Part shown: positions 9,817-18,418 of the stretch, one piece after another
Position numbering within the stretch: position 1 is the first letter of the stretch
Layout of the letters: each line of letters opens with the position of its first letter
From: Arthrospiribacter ruber
GTDB lineage: Bacteria; Bacteroidota; Bacteroidia; Cytophagales; Cyclobacteriaceae
Assembly (NCBI RefSeq): GCF_019343195.1
Contig: NZ_RPHB01000009.1
Location: forward strand, 1-64,000
DNA length: 64,000 bases
Direction of reading: 5' to 3'
Notes under the pieces: model-generated
The model's database searches: none
Told to the model about the DNA's origin: nothing
What the model saw: the letters and a program-made list of their open reading frames with translations, nothing else
Program-made: the position numbers and the translations under genes

Positions 9817-11343
9817 TCAGATAGGCTGCGTCAATATAGCCAAGGCCGTCTTGATCCCCTCCTTGTAATTCCCCAAGCGGATATTTTCATTAGGCCCATG
9901 TTGGTTATTGTCAAAATTGACTGTAGTGACCGTGACTGCTGGTATATTGTCCAGTGCTTCCACAAAAGGAGCTATAGGCAAAGACCCTCCACTGATTCTC
10001 TTACGGATGGGTTCTTCCCCAAAAGCCCGTAAATAAGCGTTGTTCAACCAAACTCCTGGTTCGGAATCCATCGGTGTCCTGAAAGCCTGATAAGAAATAC
10101 TGCCTTCCCACTTTACCAATTTGGGATACTTGCTGCGTTCTTCATCCGTAGGATCTTCTTCAAGAATGTGATAACCTTGACCTTCAATATGTTTTCGGAT
10201 CAAAGAAAAAAGCCTTTCAGGATCAGATTCAGGCACAAGTCGGACGTCAATTTCAGCAACCGCTATTGCAGGCACTATGGTTCTGGCTTCATTTCCTACA
10301 GAACCCGATGCCAGACCACGGACATTAAGCGAGGGATATTGTAAAGACTCCTGATAGGTATTGCCCACCTTGTCCGAAATACCGACCCCTAACTTCTCCA
10401 TGATATCCTCATCGTCATCCGGTACTTGGGAAAGTATGTCCTTTTCTTCCTGGGTCAGGTTGATCCCATCATAAAACCCTGGAATTACCACCCTACCTCT
10501 TTCATCTTTCATGGAAGACAAAAGTTCCGACATCCTTAAAGCAGGGTTTGGGGCAAAATTCCCATAATGACCACTGTGCAAATCAACTCTTGGACCATAA
10601 GTAGTCAATGTAAACTGCGAAATCCCCCTCGCTCCAAAGCTTAAGGTTGGCAAATTACTGACATGTCTTGGACCATCCATGATCAGCATCATATCGGCCT
10701 TTAAATCATTTTTATATTGATTGACAGCAGAAGCCAGATTGGGCGATCCAATCTCCTCTTCAAAATCCAATACTACTTTTACATTGTAATTGGGCATCAT
10801 TCCCTGGGCCGTCATGGCATCCCATGCCGTCAAAAACATGGCAAATGGTCCTTTATCATCAGAGGCTGACCTGGCAAAAATCCGCCATTCGGGATCATAT
10901 TCGCTTTCAAGGCTTTCCATTGGAATAATCTCCCACTTACCCTGTGTATTTTTTCTTTTAAGAACCGGTTTAAAAGGGTCTGGTTGCTCCCATTGTTTGG
11001 GATCCACTGACTGCCCGTCCATATGGAAATAAAAAAGAACAGTTTTTTCAGCATTGGGCACAAGTTTCTGACCCATAAGCAAGGGGACAGTTGAAGTCTC
11101 CAGTCGTTTGACTTCCCAATTCCTTGATTCAAAACTTTCTTCGCACCAATCGATGTTCACAGCCAACTGCTCAGGGTAGTGGGAATCATTGGGCATGCTG
11201 AGGATTTCGTTGAGAATCTGTATCCCATTTGAAAAATGTGCCTCAGTGACTTTTTCCAGATCGATTTCTTTTTGGGCAAAAAGTAACACTGGTAAAGCCA
11301 AACAAAAGGTCAGGCAAATATGAATCTTCGTCTTCTTAAGCAT
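9817..11343 (-). CDS. Secreted M20-family dipeptidase/carboxypeptidase
   Basis: A zinc-dependent exopeptidase. Residues 1-23 form a Sec signal peptide (LTFCLALPVLLFAQ) for export to the periplasm. Metal-site motifs are in order: FHMDGQ (about residue 108), RSASDDKGPF (bridging aspartate), DFEEEIGSPN (the catalytic Glu-Glu pair), MDGPRH, and DLHSGHYGN, where the dimerisation domain begins. At 508 aa it has the usual size of M20 peptidases with a long C-terminal half. The 46-aa frame downstream is coupled to it. Upstream there is a minus-strand terminator, so it starts a new transcript. Confidence 0.88.
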   Translation of the reverse strand: MLKKTKIHICLTFCLALPVLLFAQKEIDLEKVTEAHFSNGIQILNEILSMPNDSHYPEQLAVNIDWCEESFESRNWEVKRLETSTVPLLMGQKLVPNAEKTVLFYFHMDGQSVDPKQWEQPDPFKPVLKRKNTQGKWEIIPMESLESEYDPEWRIFARSASDDKGPFAMFLTAWDAMTAQGMMPNYNVKVVLDFEEEIGSPNLASAVNQYKNDLKADMMLIMDGPRHVSNLPTLSFGARGISQFTLTTYGPRVDLHSGHYGNFAPNPALRMSELLSSMKDERGRVVIPGFYDGINLTQEEKDILSQVPDDDEDIMEKLGVGISDKVGNTYQESLQYPSLNVRGLASGSVGNEARTIVPAIAVAEIDVRLVPESDPERLFSLIRKHIEGQGYHILEEDPTDEERSKYPKLVKWEGSISYQAFRTPMDSEPGVWLNNAYLRAFGEEPIRKRISGGSLPIAPFVEALDNIPAVTVTTVNFDNNQHGPNENIRLGNYKEGIKTALAILTQPI

Positions 11344-11420
11344 AATATTAGGTTAATTAATGCATAGAAATTTAAAAGAAGGCAGGGACAATAAAAAACA
11401 CTTTTGATAAACGGTATAAA

Positions 11421-11462
11421 AGAAAAAGGGCAGTTGAAAAAATTGAATTTCAATTACTGCCC
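11421..11462 (-). terminator. Intrinsic terminator upstream of the M20 gene
   Basis: On the minus strand GGGCAGT (11462-11456) pairs with ACTGCCC (11434-11428), extended by TGAAA / TTTCA, and is followed by CTTTTTCT. It stops transcription arriving from the right before the peptidase gene. No gene lies immediately upstream of it. Confidence 0.55.
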
Positions 11463-11550
11463 CAAGGTCTTGCTTTACTCTAGAAAAAATTGTCTGAAAA
11501 GTTGCTTAATCACCCGGGATAAAAGTAGAGATCATTTTTAGGAAAAAAAA

Positions 11551-11572
11551 TACCCTGTACAGGGTAATTTTG
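11551..11572. promoter_or_regulatory. 16-bp perfect palindrome overlapping a promoter-like box
   Basis: TACCCTGTACAGGGTA (11551-11566) is fully palindromic, typical of a dimeric regulator's operator. Its last two bases begin TAATTTTG, a perfect plus-strand TAnnTTTG box (11565-11572). No gene reads rightward from here, so the target is unknown. Confidence 0.4.
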
Positions 11573-11683
11573 CGTTCTTTTCAATTTTTTTTAACGCTTT
11601 AATTAAACAATTTAAATATCAATTGTACTATTTCAATAATTAATCAACTAAAAAAGCGCTCGACTTTTCCCAATCCACATAAC

Positions 11684-11707
11684 AAAAAAACCATCCGAAG
11701 ATGGTTT
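11684..11707 (-). terminator. Intrinsic terminator downstream of the SIMPL gene
   Basis: AAACCATC (11688-11695), a CGAA tetraloop and GATGGTTT (11700-11707) form a perfect 8-base hairpin. On the minus strand it is followed by seven T. It sits about 290 bases past the SIMPL stop. Confidence 0.6.
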
Positions 11708-11813
11708 CCTTTGAGGTCTATGTTATTTAATGTGATTATACACTTCTTTGACAGCAACTTCAAATTATGGAATTAATGTTGGGATTTGACTGATACCTAT
11801 AAATTTCAATCAG

Positions 11814-11943
11814 TCCTACTTTGTCAGGTTAGAAAACAACAAGAAAAAACCTGCCAGATTTCTTTTTGAAATGAAAAAATAAATCTGTTTTGGCTTATAA
11901 ACCTGGCAGGTTTGACCTAATCTGCTAATTTGACAAAGTAGGA
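11814..11943. repeat. 130-bp element with 13-bp perfect terminal inverted repeats
   Basis: TCCTACTTTGTCA (11814-11826) and TGACAAAGTAGGA (11931-11943) are perfect inverted repeats. Inside are AAACCTGCCAGA and AACCTGGCAGGTTT, the same core as the 33-base palindromes at 40541 and 44656. There is no coding region, and the rest of the 11344-11992 spacer is non-coding. Confidence 0.55.
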
Positions 11944-11992
11944 TAGTAACTTGTCTGCCTCGGCGGATCGAAATGAATCAAGAAGCCACAAT

Positions 11993-12697
11993 TTAATTCT
12001 CAAATGAAAAGGCTATGGTCACAGAATCATTCAATCTACGCTCTTCCGGCCTGAACACTGCTTCATTTCTATCATCTGACACCTCCATGGCCATAATCAT
12101 TTTAGCATCTCTTGCTACTGGAAAAAAGTCTTTCTGAGTATTCCCATAAGCTACTCTATGGACTTTTACTTCACTGATCCCTAGACTAGCCGCAATTATT
12201 TCAGCTTTCCTTTTGGCATCTGCTACGGCCAACTCGATCAACTCCTTTTCTGATTCCTTTCTCAACTTATCGGATACGGAAAAATTGATATTGAATCCTA
12301 AATTACCTGACTGATGAATCGTTTCGGTGATCCTTACCAGGTCTTCGCCTGTATTGGAAACTTTGATCCGAACGGTCTGGGAAGCAACATATCCTGAGTC
12401 CTTTGAGGTATTGCGAGAATAAATTCTATTGACGCCGACAAAATAATTGTCCACAAAAAATTCATAATTCTTTAACCCTGTCTTCTTCAGGGCATCCTCC
12501 AGATTTTTGGTTTTCTTGTTAAGCGAATTGGTTGCATCGGACACTTTCATTGCCTTTTCGGACAATGAAATATGAATCAATGCTTCGTCAGGAAGGATCC
12601 GGATTTCGCTTTTTCCTTCTACTTCTATCAATTGTTGCTGCGCCATCACTCCTAAGGTAAGGAGGATCATCGGCAATAGGAAAATGATCTTTTTCAT
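11993..12697 (-). CDS. SIMPL-domain (DUF541) exported protein
   Basis: A 234-aa protein with a signal peptide (MKKIIFLLPMILLTLGVMAQ) and a SIMPL/DUF541 body. The body opens IEVEGKSEIRILPDEALIHI and carries VADAKRKAEIIAASLGI before a C-terminal strand. The family is periplasmic or surface-exposed (related to YggE) and is linked to oxidative-stress tolerance, but its molecular function is not established. The frame extends 15 codons upstream to 12742; I use the internal ATG because a complete signal peptide starts there. It follows tyrA by about 110 bases in the same direction. Confidence 0.8.
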   Translation of the reverse strand: MKKIIFLLPMILLTLGVMAQQQLIEVEGKSEIRILPDEALIHISLSEKAMKVSDATNSLNKKTKNLEDALKKTGLKNYEFFVDNYFVGVNRIYSRNTSKDSGYVASQTVRIKVSNTGEDLVRITETIHQSGNLGFNINFSVSDKLRKESEKELIELAVADAKRKAEIIAASLGISEVKVHRVAYGNTQKDFFPVARDAKMIMAMEVSDDRNEAVFRPEERRLNDSVTIAFSFEN

Positions 12698-12805
12698 AGT
12701 TTTCAAATTTAACAATGGTCCGGTATAATTACATGTTGCCACCCAGACGTAGCAAAATTCAAAAAGTCCTCCAATTATTTATTTTTTAGCTTATTTAACA
12801 ATTGA

Positions 12806-13654
12806 CTATCTCCCAAGATCGAGAATATCTCCGATTTTATTGATGGAAGCCATTTCTTCCTTTAGCCCACTTTTATCTTCTTCGGCTATTTTTTCTCTGA
12901 ACTTTGAAAGATTGGAAATGTAAGCATCCAAGGCATCGAGAATATTTCCCTGATTGGCCTCCATTATGGGTGCCCACATGGCAGGAGAGCTTTTCGCTAA
13001 CCGTACCGTTGAAGCAAAACCACTGCCTGCCATATCGAAGATGTTTTTATCATCCTCCATCTTATCCAGGACTGTTTTTCCCAGCATAAAAGATGATATA
13101 TGGGAAAGATGTGATACAAAGGCCAACTGCCTATCATGCTCTTCCGGATCCATAAAGCGAAGCTTCATATTCAAGGATTCCAAGATATCATAAGCCATTC
13201 CTTTGAGGTGAACATCTGTTTTTTCCATTTCACAGATGATAAATACTTTCTTCTCCAAAAGGTCAGGCTTGGCCGCTTTAGGCCCTGAATATTCTGTACC
13301 GGCAATTGGGTGCCCTGCAAGGTATTGAGTCCTTTTAGGGTGGTCTGCTACCGCTTTGCAAAGCGCTTCTTTGGTAGAGCCGAAATCTATCACTAAGGTG
13401 TTTTCCTGAATCTGATCCAATGCAGACAGAAGCAGACTCTCAAGTGTATCTACTGGGGTAGCAAGAATGACCACATCGGTCTCGGCCGGAATTACCTCAG
13501 AGGATTGGTCGATTATTCCCAATGTCAAAGCATCTTTAAGATTCCTTTCACTGGCATCAAATCCGGTAAAGTTCAAGCTTGGTTTTTCCTTTTTGAGGGC
13601 CAGGGCAAAGGATCCTCCAAGGAGTCCAAGACCAATTACGTGTATATTGTTCAT
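12806..13654 (-). CDS. tyrA: Prephenate dehydrogenase
   Basis: NAD(P)-dependent conversion of prephenate to 4-hydroxyphenylpyruvate in tyrosine synthesis. The N-terminus MNNIHVIGLGLLGGSFALAL is a Rossmann motif. GHPIAGTEYSGP is the conserved substrate-loop signature, and AFVSHLSHISSFML the catalytic-domain helix. At 282 aa there is no ACT or chorismate mutase domain. It starts 1 base after the stop of the aminotransferase gene, so it is the last member of a translationally coupled operon with pheA. The fixed pairing of pheA, an aromatic-type aminotransferase and tyrA puts phenylalanine and tyrosine synthesis under one transcript. Confidence 0.92.
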   Translation of the reverse strand: MNNIHVIGLGLLGGSFALALKKEKPSLNFTGFDASERNLKDALTLGIIDQSSEVIPAETDVVILATPVDTLESLLLSALDQIQENTLVIDFGSTKEALCKAVADHPKRTQYLAGHPIAGTEYSGPKAAKPDLLEKKVFIICEMEKTDVHLKGMAYDILESLNMKLRFMDPEEHDRQLAFVSHLSHISSFMLGKTVLDKMEDDKNIFDMAGSGFASTVRLAKSSPAMWAPIMEANQGNILDALDAYISNLSKFREKIAEEDKSGLKEEMASINKIGDILDLGR

Positions 13655-13655
13655 T

Positions 13656-14819
13656 TTAAAATATAGGTTTGATTGATTCTATTCTTTTTATAGCGTCGAG
13701 TATTTTTTCCTCTGCAATACAAAGAGAAAAACGGACATACCCATGACCTTCAGTCCCGAATATTTCTCCGGGAGCCGTGAAGATATGTGCTTTTTCCAAT
13801 AAAACATCTACAAATTGATATCCTGAAATCCCGGATGGCAGCTTGGCCCAGACAAACATCCCTGCTGTATCTCTTTTGAATTCCAGTCCTAATAGCTCCG
13901 CAAAGCGCCAGATCAATTTTCTTCTTGCCCCGTAGACTTGATTTTTCTGTTCAAACCAATCTTCATCAATCCCCATTGCTGCTATGGCACCTTTTTGAAG
14001 GGGCAAAAACATGCCCGAATCCATATTGCTTTTGACTTTGGTGATTTCTGCTATCCAGTCTTTACGTCCTATCGCCATACCAATTCTCCAGCCCGCCATG
14101 TTGGAGGATTTGCTGAGGGAATTGAGCTCCAAAGCCACTTCTTCAGCACCTTCAGCCTGGAAAATGCTTTTCGGGCTGTCTTCTAGCACAAAACTGTAAG
14201 GATTGTCATGTACCAGGACAATTTGGTGTTTTTTCGCAAAGGAGACCAGTTTTTCAAAAACCGAGATATCGGCCTTTGCTCCTGAGGGCATATGTGGGTA
14301 ATTGCACCACATGAGTTTAACCTGTGACAGATCCTGTTGCTCCAGCAAATCGAAATCCGGATACCATGCATTGGAGTCCAAAAGTGCATAGGGCTTCACT
14401 TTGGCTCCCAGCAATTTTGTCACTGAAGAATATGTGGGATACCCTGGATCTGGTACCAATACTTCATCCCCCTCATTCAAAAAAGTCATAGAAATGTGCA
14501 TGATTCCTTCTTTGGAACCTATTAGCGGAAGAATTTCAGATTGAGGATCTTTATCTACGGCATAATGACGGCGGTAAAATTCAGACATGGCTATCCTCAA
14601 CTCCGGAATTCCCTGGTAACCCTGGTAGCCATGGTTGGATGGGATTGCTGCTGAATCCTGAAGCTCCCCTATCACAGAAGGATGAGGAGGCAAGTCAGGA
14701 TTCCCAATTCCCATATTGATCACGGGATGACCTTCCTCTGTCAACCGCTTCACTTCTTTGAGTTTAATGGAAAAATAGTACTCCCCAACCTCAGCTGTAC
14801 GTTTAGCAAATCCCTTCAT
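13656..14819 (-). CDS. Class I/II PLP aminotransferase, probably for phenylpyruvate / hydroxyphenylpyruvate
   Basis: A fold-type I PLP enzyme. It has GNPDLPPHPSV near the N-terminus, HDNPYSFV (PLP-contacting Asp/Tyr), and the lysine loop ELNSLSKSSNMAGWRIG carrying the Schiff-base lysine. FTAPGEIFG ... GYVRFSLC includes the carboxylate-binding arginine. Close families include LL-diaminopimelate and aspartate/aromatic aminotransferases. Its place between pheA and tyrA suggests transamination of the two arylpyruvates they make. The frame begins at 14846, inside pheA, but the ATG at 14819 lies 1 base after the pheA stop and matches the usual N-terminus MKGFAKRTAEVG. Confidence 0.85.
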   Translation of the reverse strand: MKGFAKRTAEVGEYYFSIKLKEVKRLTEEGHPVINMGIGNPDLPPHPSVIGELQDSAAIPSNHGYQGYQGIPELRIAMSEFYRRHYAVDKDPQSEILPLIGSKEGIMHISMTFLNEGDEVLVPDPGYPTYSSVTKLLGAKVKPYALLDSNAWYPDFDLLEQQDLSQVKLMWCNYPHMPSGAKADISVFEKLVSFAKKHQIVLVHDNPYSFVLEDSPKSIFQAEGAEEVALELNSLSKSSNMAGWRIGMAIGRKDWIAEITKVKSNMDSGMFLPLQKGAIAAMGIDEDWFEQKNQVYGARRKLIWRFAELLGLEFKRDTAGMFVWAKLPSGISGYQFVDVLLEKAHIFTAPGEIFGTEGHGYVRFSLCIAEEKILDAIKRIESIKPIF

Positions 14820-14820
14820 G

Positions 14821-15636
14821 TTATTTTCCTGACTGATATTCTCCAAAAACCTTCACTTCACCGCCACTCTGAATGATGGCTTCCACAGCTTTCAGGTAAT
14901 CCTCATAAATATCAAACTGTATGTCTAGAAAGAAAGAGTAGTTCCATGGATTTTCAATCACAGGAATAGACTGTATTTTGGAAAGATTTAACCCAAGATC
15001 ACTTATCTGTGAAAGCAACTTTGCAAGACTTCCCCTTTCATTGCTGATGGTAACTTTGATGGAAGCTTTGTTTGGAATCGAAGTAGGAGTGGATTTTTCC
15101 TTTTGAAGAAGGATAAATCTGGTAAAATTGTTCTGGACGGTCTGAATGTCAGAAGCCAAAATCTCCAGACCATAAATTTCTGCTGCAATTGAACTTGCTA
15201 TAGCCCCTACCCCGACCAATTTCTCCTCCATGATTCTCTTGGCCACAGTGGCAGTATCCACATCATCTATGAGGCTGATATTGGGATAACCTTCAAAGAA
15301 TTTTTTACATTGTAGCAATGCCATAGGATGGGAACGCACCACTTTGATTTCTCTGATTTTTTGCCCTGGCATACACATCAGGTTGTGGGAAATAGGCAGA
15401 AAAAATTCATCAAAAATATGCAAACTGTATCTGTCTATAAGCTCATAATTTGGTAAAATGGCTCCAGCAATCGAGTTTTCTATAGCCATTACACCAAATT
15501 GCGAATCTTCAGTTCTGACGCTTTTTGCTACTTCTTCAAAAGTTTTGAAACTTTGAATTTCTACATCATCACCAAAATACTGTAAAGCTACCTGATGGTG
15601 AAACGAACCTGGAATACCTTGAATAGAAATTTTCAT
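14821..15636 (-). CDS. pheA: Prephenate dehydratase
   Basis: Converts prephenate to phenylpyruvate. The catalytic PDT domain begins ISIQGIPGSFHHQVA, includes FGVMAIENSIAGAI, and has the TNFTRF-equivalent NNFTRFILLQ at about residue 180. An ACT domain for phenylalanine feedback follows (KVTISNERGSLAKLLSQISD and ENPWNYSFFLDI). At 271 aa it is the monofunctional form without chorismate mutase. Its ATG overlaps the stop of the upstream DUF486 gene in an ATGA, so the two are translated in tandem. Confidence 0.93.
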   Translation of the reverse strand: MKISIQGIPGSFHHQVALQYFGDDVEIQSFKTFEEVAKSVRTEDSQFGVMAIENSIAGAILPNYELIDRYSLHIFDEFFLPISHNLMCMPGQKIREIKVVRSHPMALLQCKKFFEGYPNISLIDDVDTATVAKRIMEEKLVGVGAIASSIAAEIYGLEILASDIQTVQNNFTRFILLQKEKSTPTSIPNKASIKVTISNERGSLAKLLSQISDLGLNLSKIQSIPVIENPWNYSFFLDIQFDIYEDYLKAVEAIIQSGGEVKVFGEYQSGK

Positions 15637-16001
15637 TTTTTAAAGATAAAATAAACTGCGAGGATCAAGAACCCAAACCCGATAATATGATTGACCTTGA
15701 TACTCTCATTTTTGAAAAAAAGAAATGTAAAAACCATAAAAACCACCAGTGTGATTACCTCCTGCAACACTTTGAGCTCGACAAGAGAAAAAGGACCTCC
15801 ATTTTCTCTAAACCCAATCCTATTGGCAGGCACCTGAAAGATATACTCAAAAAAAGCAATCCCCCAACTGATCAGTACAATAGAAATCAGGCCCAGGTTT
15901 TCGAACCATTTCAATTCTTTGAATTTCAGATGGCCGTACCATGCGAATGTCATAAATGTATTGGAAAGCACCAATAAGAGAATTGTAAAAACACCTTTCA
16001 T
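15633..16001 (-). CDS. DUF486 / DMT-family small membrane protein
   Basis: A 122-aa, four-helix membrane protein. The helices are FTILLLVLSNTFMTFAWY, LGLISIVLISWGIAFFEYIF, VITLVVFMVFTFLFF and IIGFGFLILAVYFIF. The central QVPANRIGF motif is characteristic of DUF486 (DMT superfamily). Transport substrate is unknown. It is the first gene of the pheA-aminotransferase-tyrA operon and overlaps pheA by 4 bases. The context hints at movement of an aromatic metabolite, but that is inference only. Confidence 0.85.
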   Translation of the reverse strand: MKGVFTILLLVLSNTFMTFAWYGHLKFKELKWFENLGLISIVLISWGIAFFEYIFQVPANRIGFRENGGPFSLVELKVLQEVITLVVFMVFTFLFFKNESIKVNHIIGFGFLILAVYFIFKK

Positions 16002-16237
16002 CTACTCAGATATTTAATAATAGCTATCAAACTTTTGAACCTGACTTTCATTTGATAAAACCACAAAGTTGCAATAGTTTGAATACTGAAGGTGCATCTA
16101 GGAAATATGGCTCTTCTGTAGTCCAAAATCTCATTTGAAAGTGACCGGGTTTAGCAAAAAGCATTTGGGATTGCAGTCACAAAAGTAAAACATATTTGCC
16201 TGTAGTCCACTTTTTTATTTTTATGTTAGAATAAAAA

Positions 16238-18373
16238 CTACTCTCTGATACCCAGAATATCGAATACAAAGGCATACTCCCGGGCTACTTCTTTGAGTCT
16301 TTCGAACCTACCGCTGGCGCCACCATGTCCAGCGTCCATATTGGTGTAAAGGAAGAGGCGATTATTGTCTGTCTTCATCGTGCGAAGCTTTGCCACCCAC
16401 TTGGCAGGCTCCCAATACTGCACCTGAGAATCATGTAGTCCAGTAGTAGCCAATATATGCGGATAATCCTTAGCCTCAACATTATCATAAGGGGAATAGG
16501 ATAGCATGTATTCGTATTGCTCCTGGATGTTGGGATTGCCCCATTCCAGCCATTCAAAGGTGGTCAATGGGATCGACTCATCCATCATGGTGGTCACCAC
16601 ATCCACAAAGGCCACTGCGGCTATCACACCTCTGTACACCTCCGGAGCCATATTGAGGATCCCTCCCATCAGCAAGCCGCCTGCACTTCCTCCTGATGCG
16701 AAAAGCTTGTCTTTGGCTACGTAACCATTGTCCTGAAGCCATTTAGAACAATCAATGAAATCATAGAAGGAATTTTTCTTATTCATCATCTTCCCATCTT
16801 CATACCAGTCCCCTCCCATTTCCTGACCTCCACGGATATGGGCTATGGCATACACCATTCCCCGATCCAATAGACTCAATCTGCTGCTGCTAAAAGAAGC
16901 ATCCATGGAGTAGCCATAAGACCCATAAGCATAAATCCATCCTGGCATGCTGCCGTCCTTTTTGAATTTATCTTTTCTGTAGACAATGGACATTGGAACC
17001 TTTTTCCCGTCCCTGGCAGTGACCATCACCCTTTCAGTTTGATAGTTGTTTTTATCAAAATCACCCAAAACCGGCTGCTCTTTCATCAGCTCCTTCTCTT
17101 TGGTTTTCATATTGAAATCAAAAACAGAGTTGGGAGTAGTCATGGAAGTATAGGAATACCTCACGACTTCCGTATCAAAGGCCGGATTGTAACCCAAGCC
17201 AGCTGAGTAGGCTGGTTCGTCAAATTCAATCTCGTATTCAGATCCGTCCTCAAATTTGACTATTCTGATCCTTGCAAGCCCTTCTTTGGTTTCTTCTACA
17301 GCCATATAGTCTTTAAAATAGTCCACACTTTCCAAAAAGATGTCCGGACGATTTGGAATTACATCCGACCAATTGGCTTTAGAAGGGTTGGAGACAGGAG
17401 CCTTTACTAACCTGTAATTTACCGCATCCTGATTGGTATGGATATAAAAATCCTCTCCTCCGGCATGGTCAACACTATATTGGACATTGTCTTCTATTGG
17501 AGCAATAAGTTTAGGGCTTCCCGGCTTATCCGCATCCAAATAAAAAGCATAAGAAGCATCTGTTCTTCCTGAACCGATTATGATGTATTTTTTGGACTTG
17601 GTAAGCCCAACCCCACAGTTGAGTGTTGGATCTTTTTCTTCGAAAATTACTTCATCCTGAGAAGCATCCTGACCCAAAACATGTCTCTTGACCTGATAAT
17701 TTCTCAAAGTGACAGGGTCCGGAATAGAATAATAAAAGGATTTGTTATCAGTGGACCAAACTGCAGAACTTCTTATATTCTCGATTTTGTCCTCAAGCAT
17801 TTCTCCTGTTCTGAGGTCTTTGATAGATACGTTATAAAAGTTTCTTCCTTGTGTATCTTTGATGATGGCGATCAGGTTGTGGTCATGGCTGACCGAAGTA
17901 AAGAAATTGAGATAAGCTTCCTCTTTTCCCAATTCGTTGCCATCCACCAGAATCTCTTCTTTAGCATCCATGGAACCCTTTTTTCTTGCGTAAATAGGGT
18001 ATTCACCCCCCTCTACATATTTGGTATAGTAATAAAAATCATCCAGCTTGTAAGGCACAGATGCATCATCTTCCTTGATGCGACTTCTCATCTCTTTGAA
18101 AAGAGAATTCTGAAAATCCTTGGTATGGGCCAACATGCTGTCCATGTAAGCATTTTCAGCATTAAGGTAATCGATGACCTTTTGATCCTCACGGTCATTG
18201 AGCCAATAATAATTGTCCACTCTCACATGGCCATGCTTGGCAATTATTTCATGAGGTTTTACTTCGGCCATTGGGGGATACACTTCCGGATATTGAAAAT
18301 CCGGTTCTTGTTGCGAACATGCTGTACTCATTGCGAGACTGAATATTAAAAGGTTTTTGATTTTATTTTTCAT
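16238..18373 (-). CDS. S9A prolyl oligopeptidase / oligopeptidase B-like lipoprotein
   Basis: A serine peptidase that cleaves short peptides. It begins with a lipoprotein signal (LIFSLAMSTACSQQ, lipid-anchored cysteine about residue 20). A seven-bladed propeller domain follows, starting DNYYWLNDREDQ. The alpha/beta-hydrolase domain has the nucleophile motif GGSAGGLL (Ser at about 563), the aspartate in TGLHDSQV (about 648) and the catalytic histidine in DAGHGG (about 682). At 711 aa it is full length. A TACATTTG promoter box sits 33-40 bases upstream of the ATG. The gene is probably transcribed alone, and the 236-base gap to the DUF486 gene shows no clear terminator. Confidence 0.9.
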   Translation of the reverse strand: MKNKIKNLLIFSLAMSTACSQQEPDFQYPEVYPPMAEVKPHEIIAKHGHVRVDNYYWLNDREDQKVIDYLNAENAYMDSMLAHTKDFQNSLFKEMRSRIKEDDASVPYKLDDFYYYTKYVEGGEYPIYARKKGSMDAKEEILVDGNELGKEEAYLNFFTSVSHDHNLIAIIKDTQGRNFYNVSIKDLRTGEMLEDKIENIRSSAVWSTDNKSFYYSIPDPVTLRNYQVKRHVLGQDASQDEVIFEEKDPTLNCGVGLTKSKKYIIIGSGRTDASYAFYLDADKPGSPKLIAPIEDNVQYSVDHAGGEDFYIHTNQDAVNYRLVKAPVSNPSKANWSDVIPNRPDIFLESVDYFKDYMAVEETKEGLARIRIVKFEDGSEYEIEFDEPAYSAGLGYNPAFDTEVVRYSYTSMTTPNSVFDFNMKTKEKELMKEQPVLGDFDKNNYQTERVMVTARDGKKVPMSIVYRKDKFKKDGSMPGWIYAYGSYGYSMDASFSSSRLSLLDRGMVYAIAHIRGGQEMGGDWYEDGKMMNKKNSFYDFIDCSKWLQDNGYVAKDKLFASGGSAGGLLMGGILNMAPEVYRGVIAAVAFVDVVTTMMDESIPLTTFEWLEWGNPNIQEQYEYMLSYSPYDNVEAKDYPHILATTGLHDSQVQYWEPAKWVAKLRTMKTDNNRLFLYTNMDAGHGGASGRFERLKEVAREYAFVFDILGIRE

Positions 18374-18405
18374 AGTCTGTCAACTCTTGCAAGTCAAACT
18401 TGGAA

Positions 18406-18413
18406 CAAATGTA
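18406..18413 (-). promoter_or_regulatory. -7 promoter element of the S9 peptidase gene
   Basis: TACATTTG on the minus strand fits TAnnTTTG. A TTG about 22 bases upstream, inside the 3' end of the preceding gene, is a possible -33 element. Confidence 0.45.
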
Positions 18414-18418
18414 AGGGA

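Noticed and set aside
17681-18349. 222-codon plus-strand frame opposite the S9 peptidase gene
   Set aside because: Composition is that of an antisense frame and the opposite strand encodes a complete, motif-bearing peptidase.
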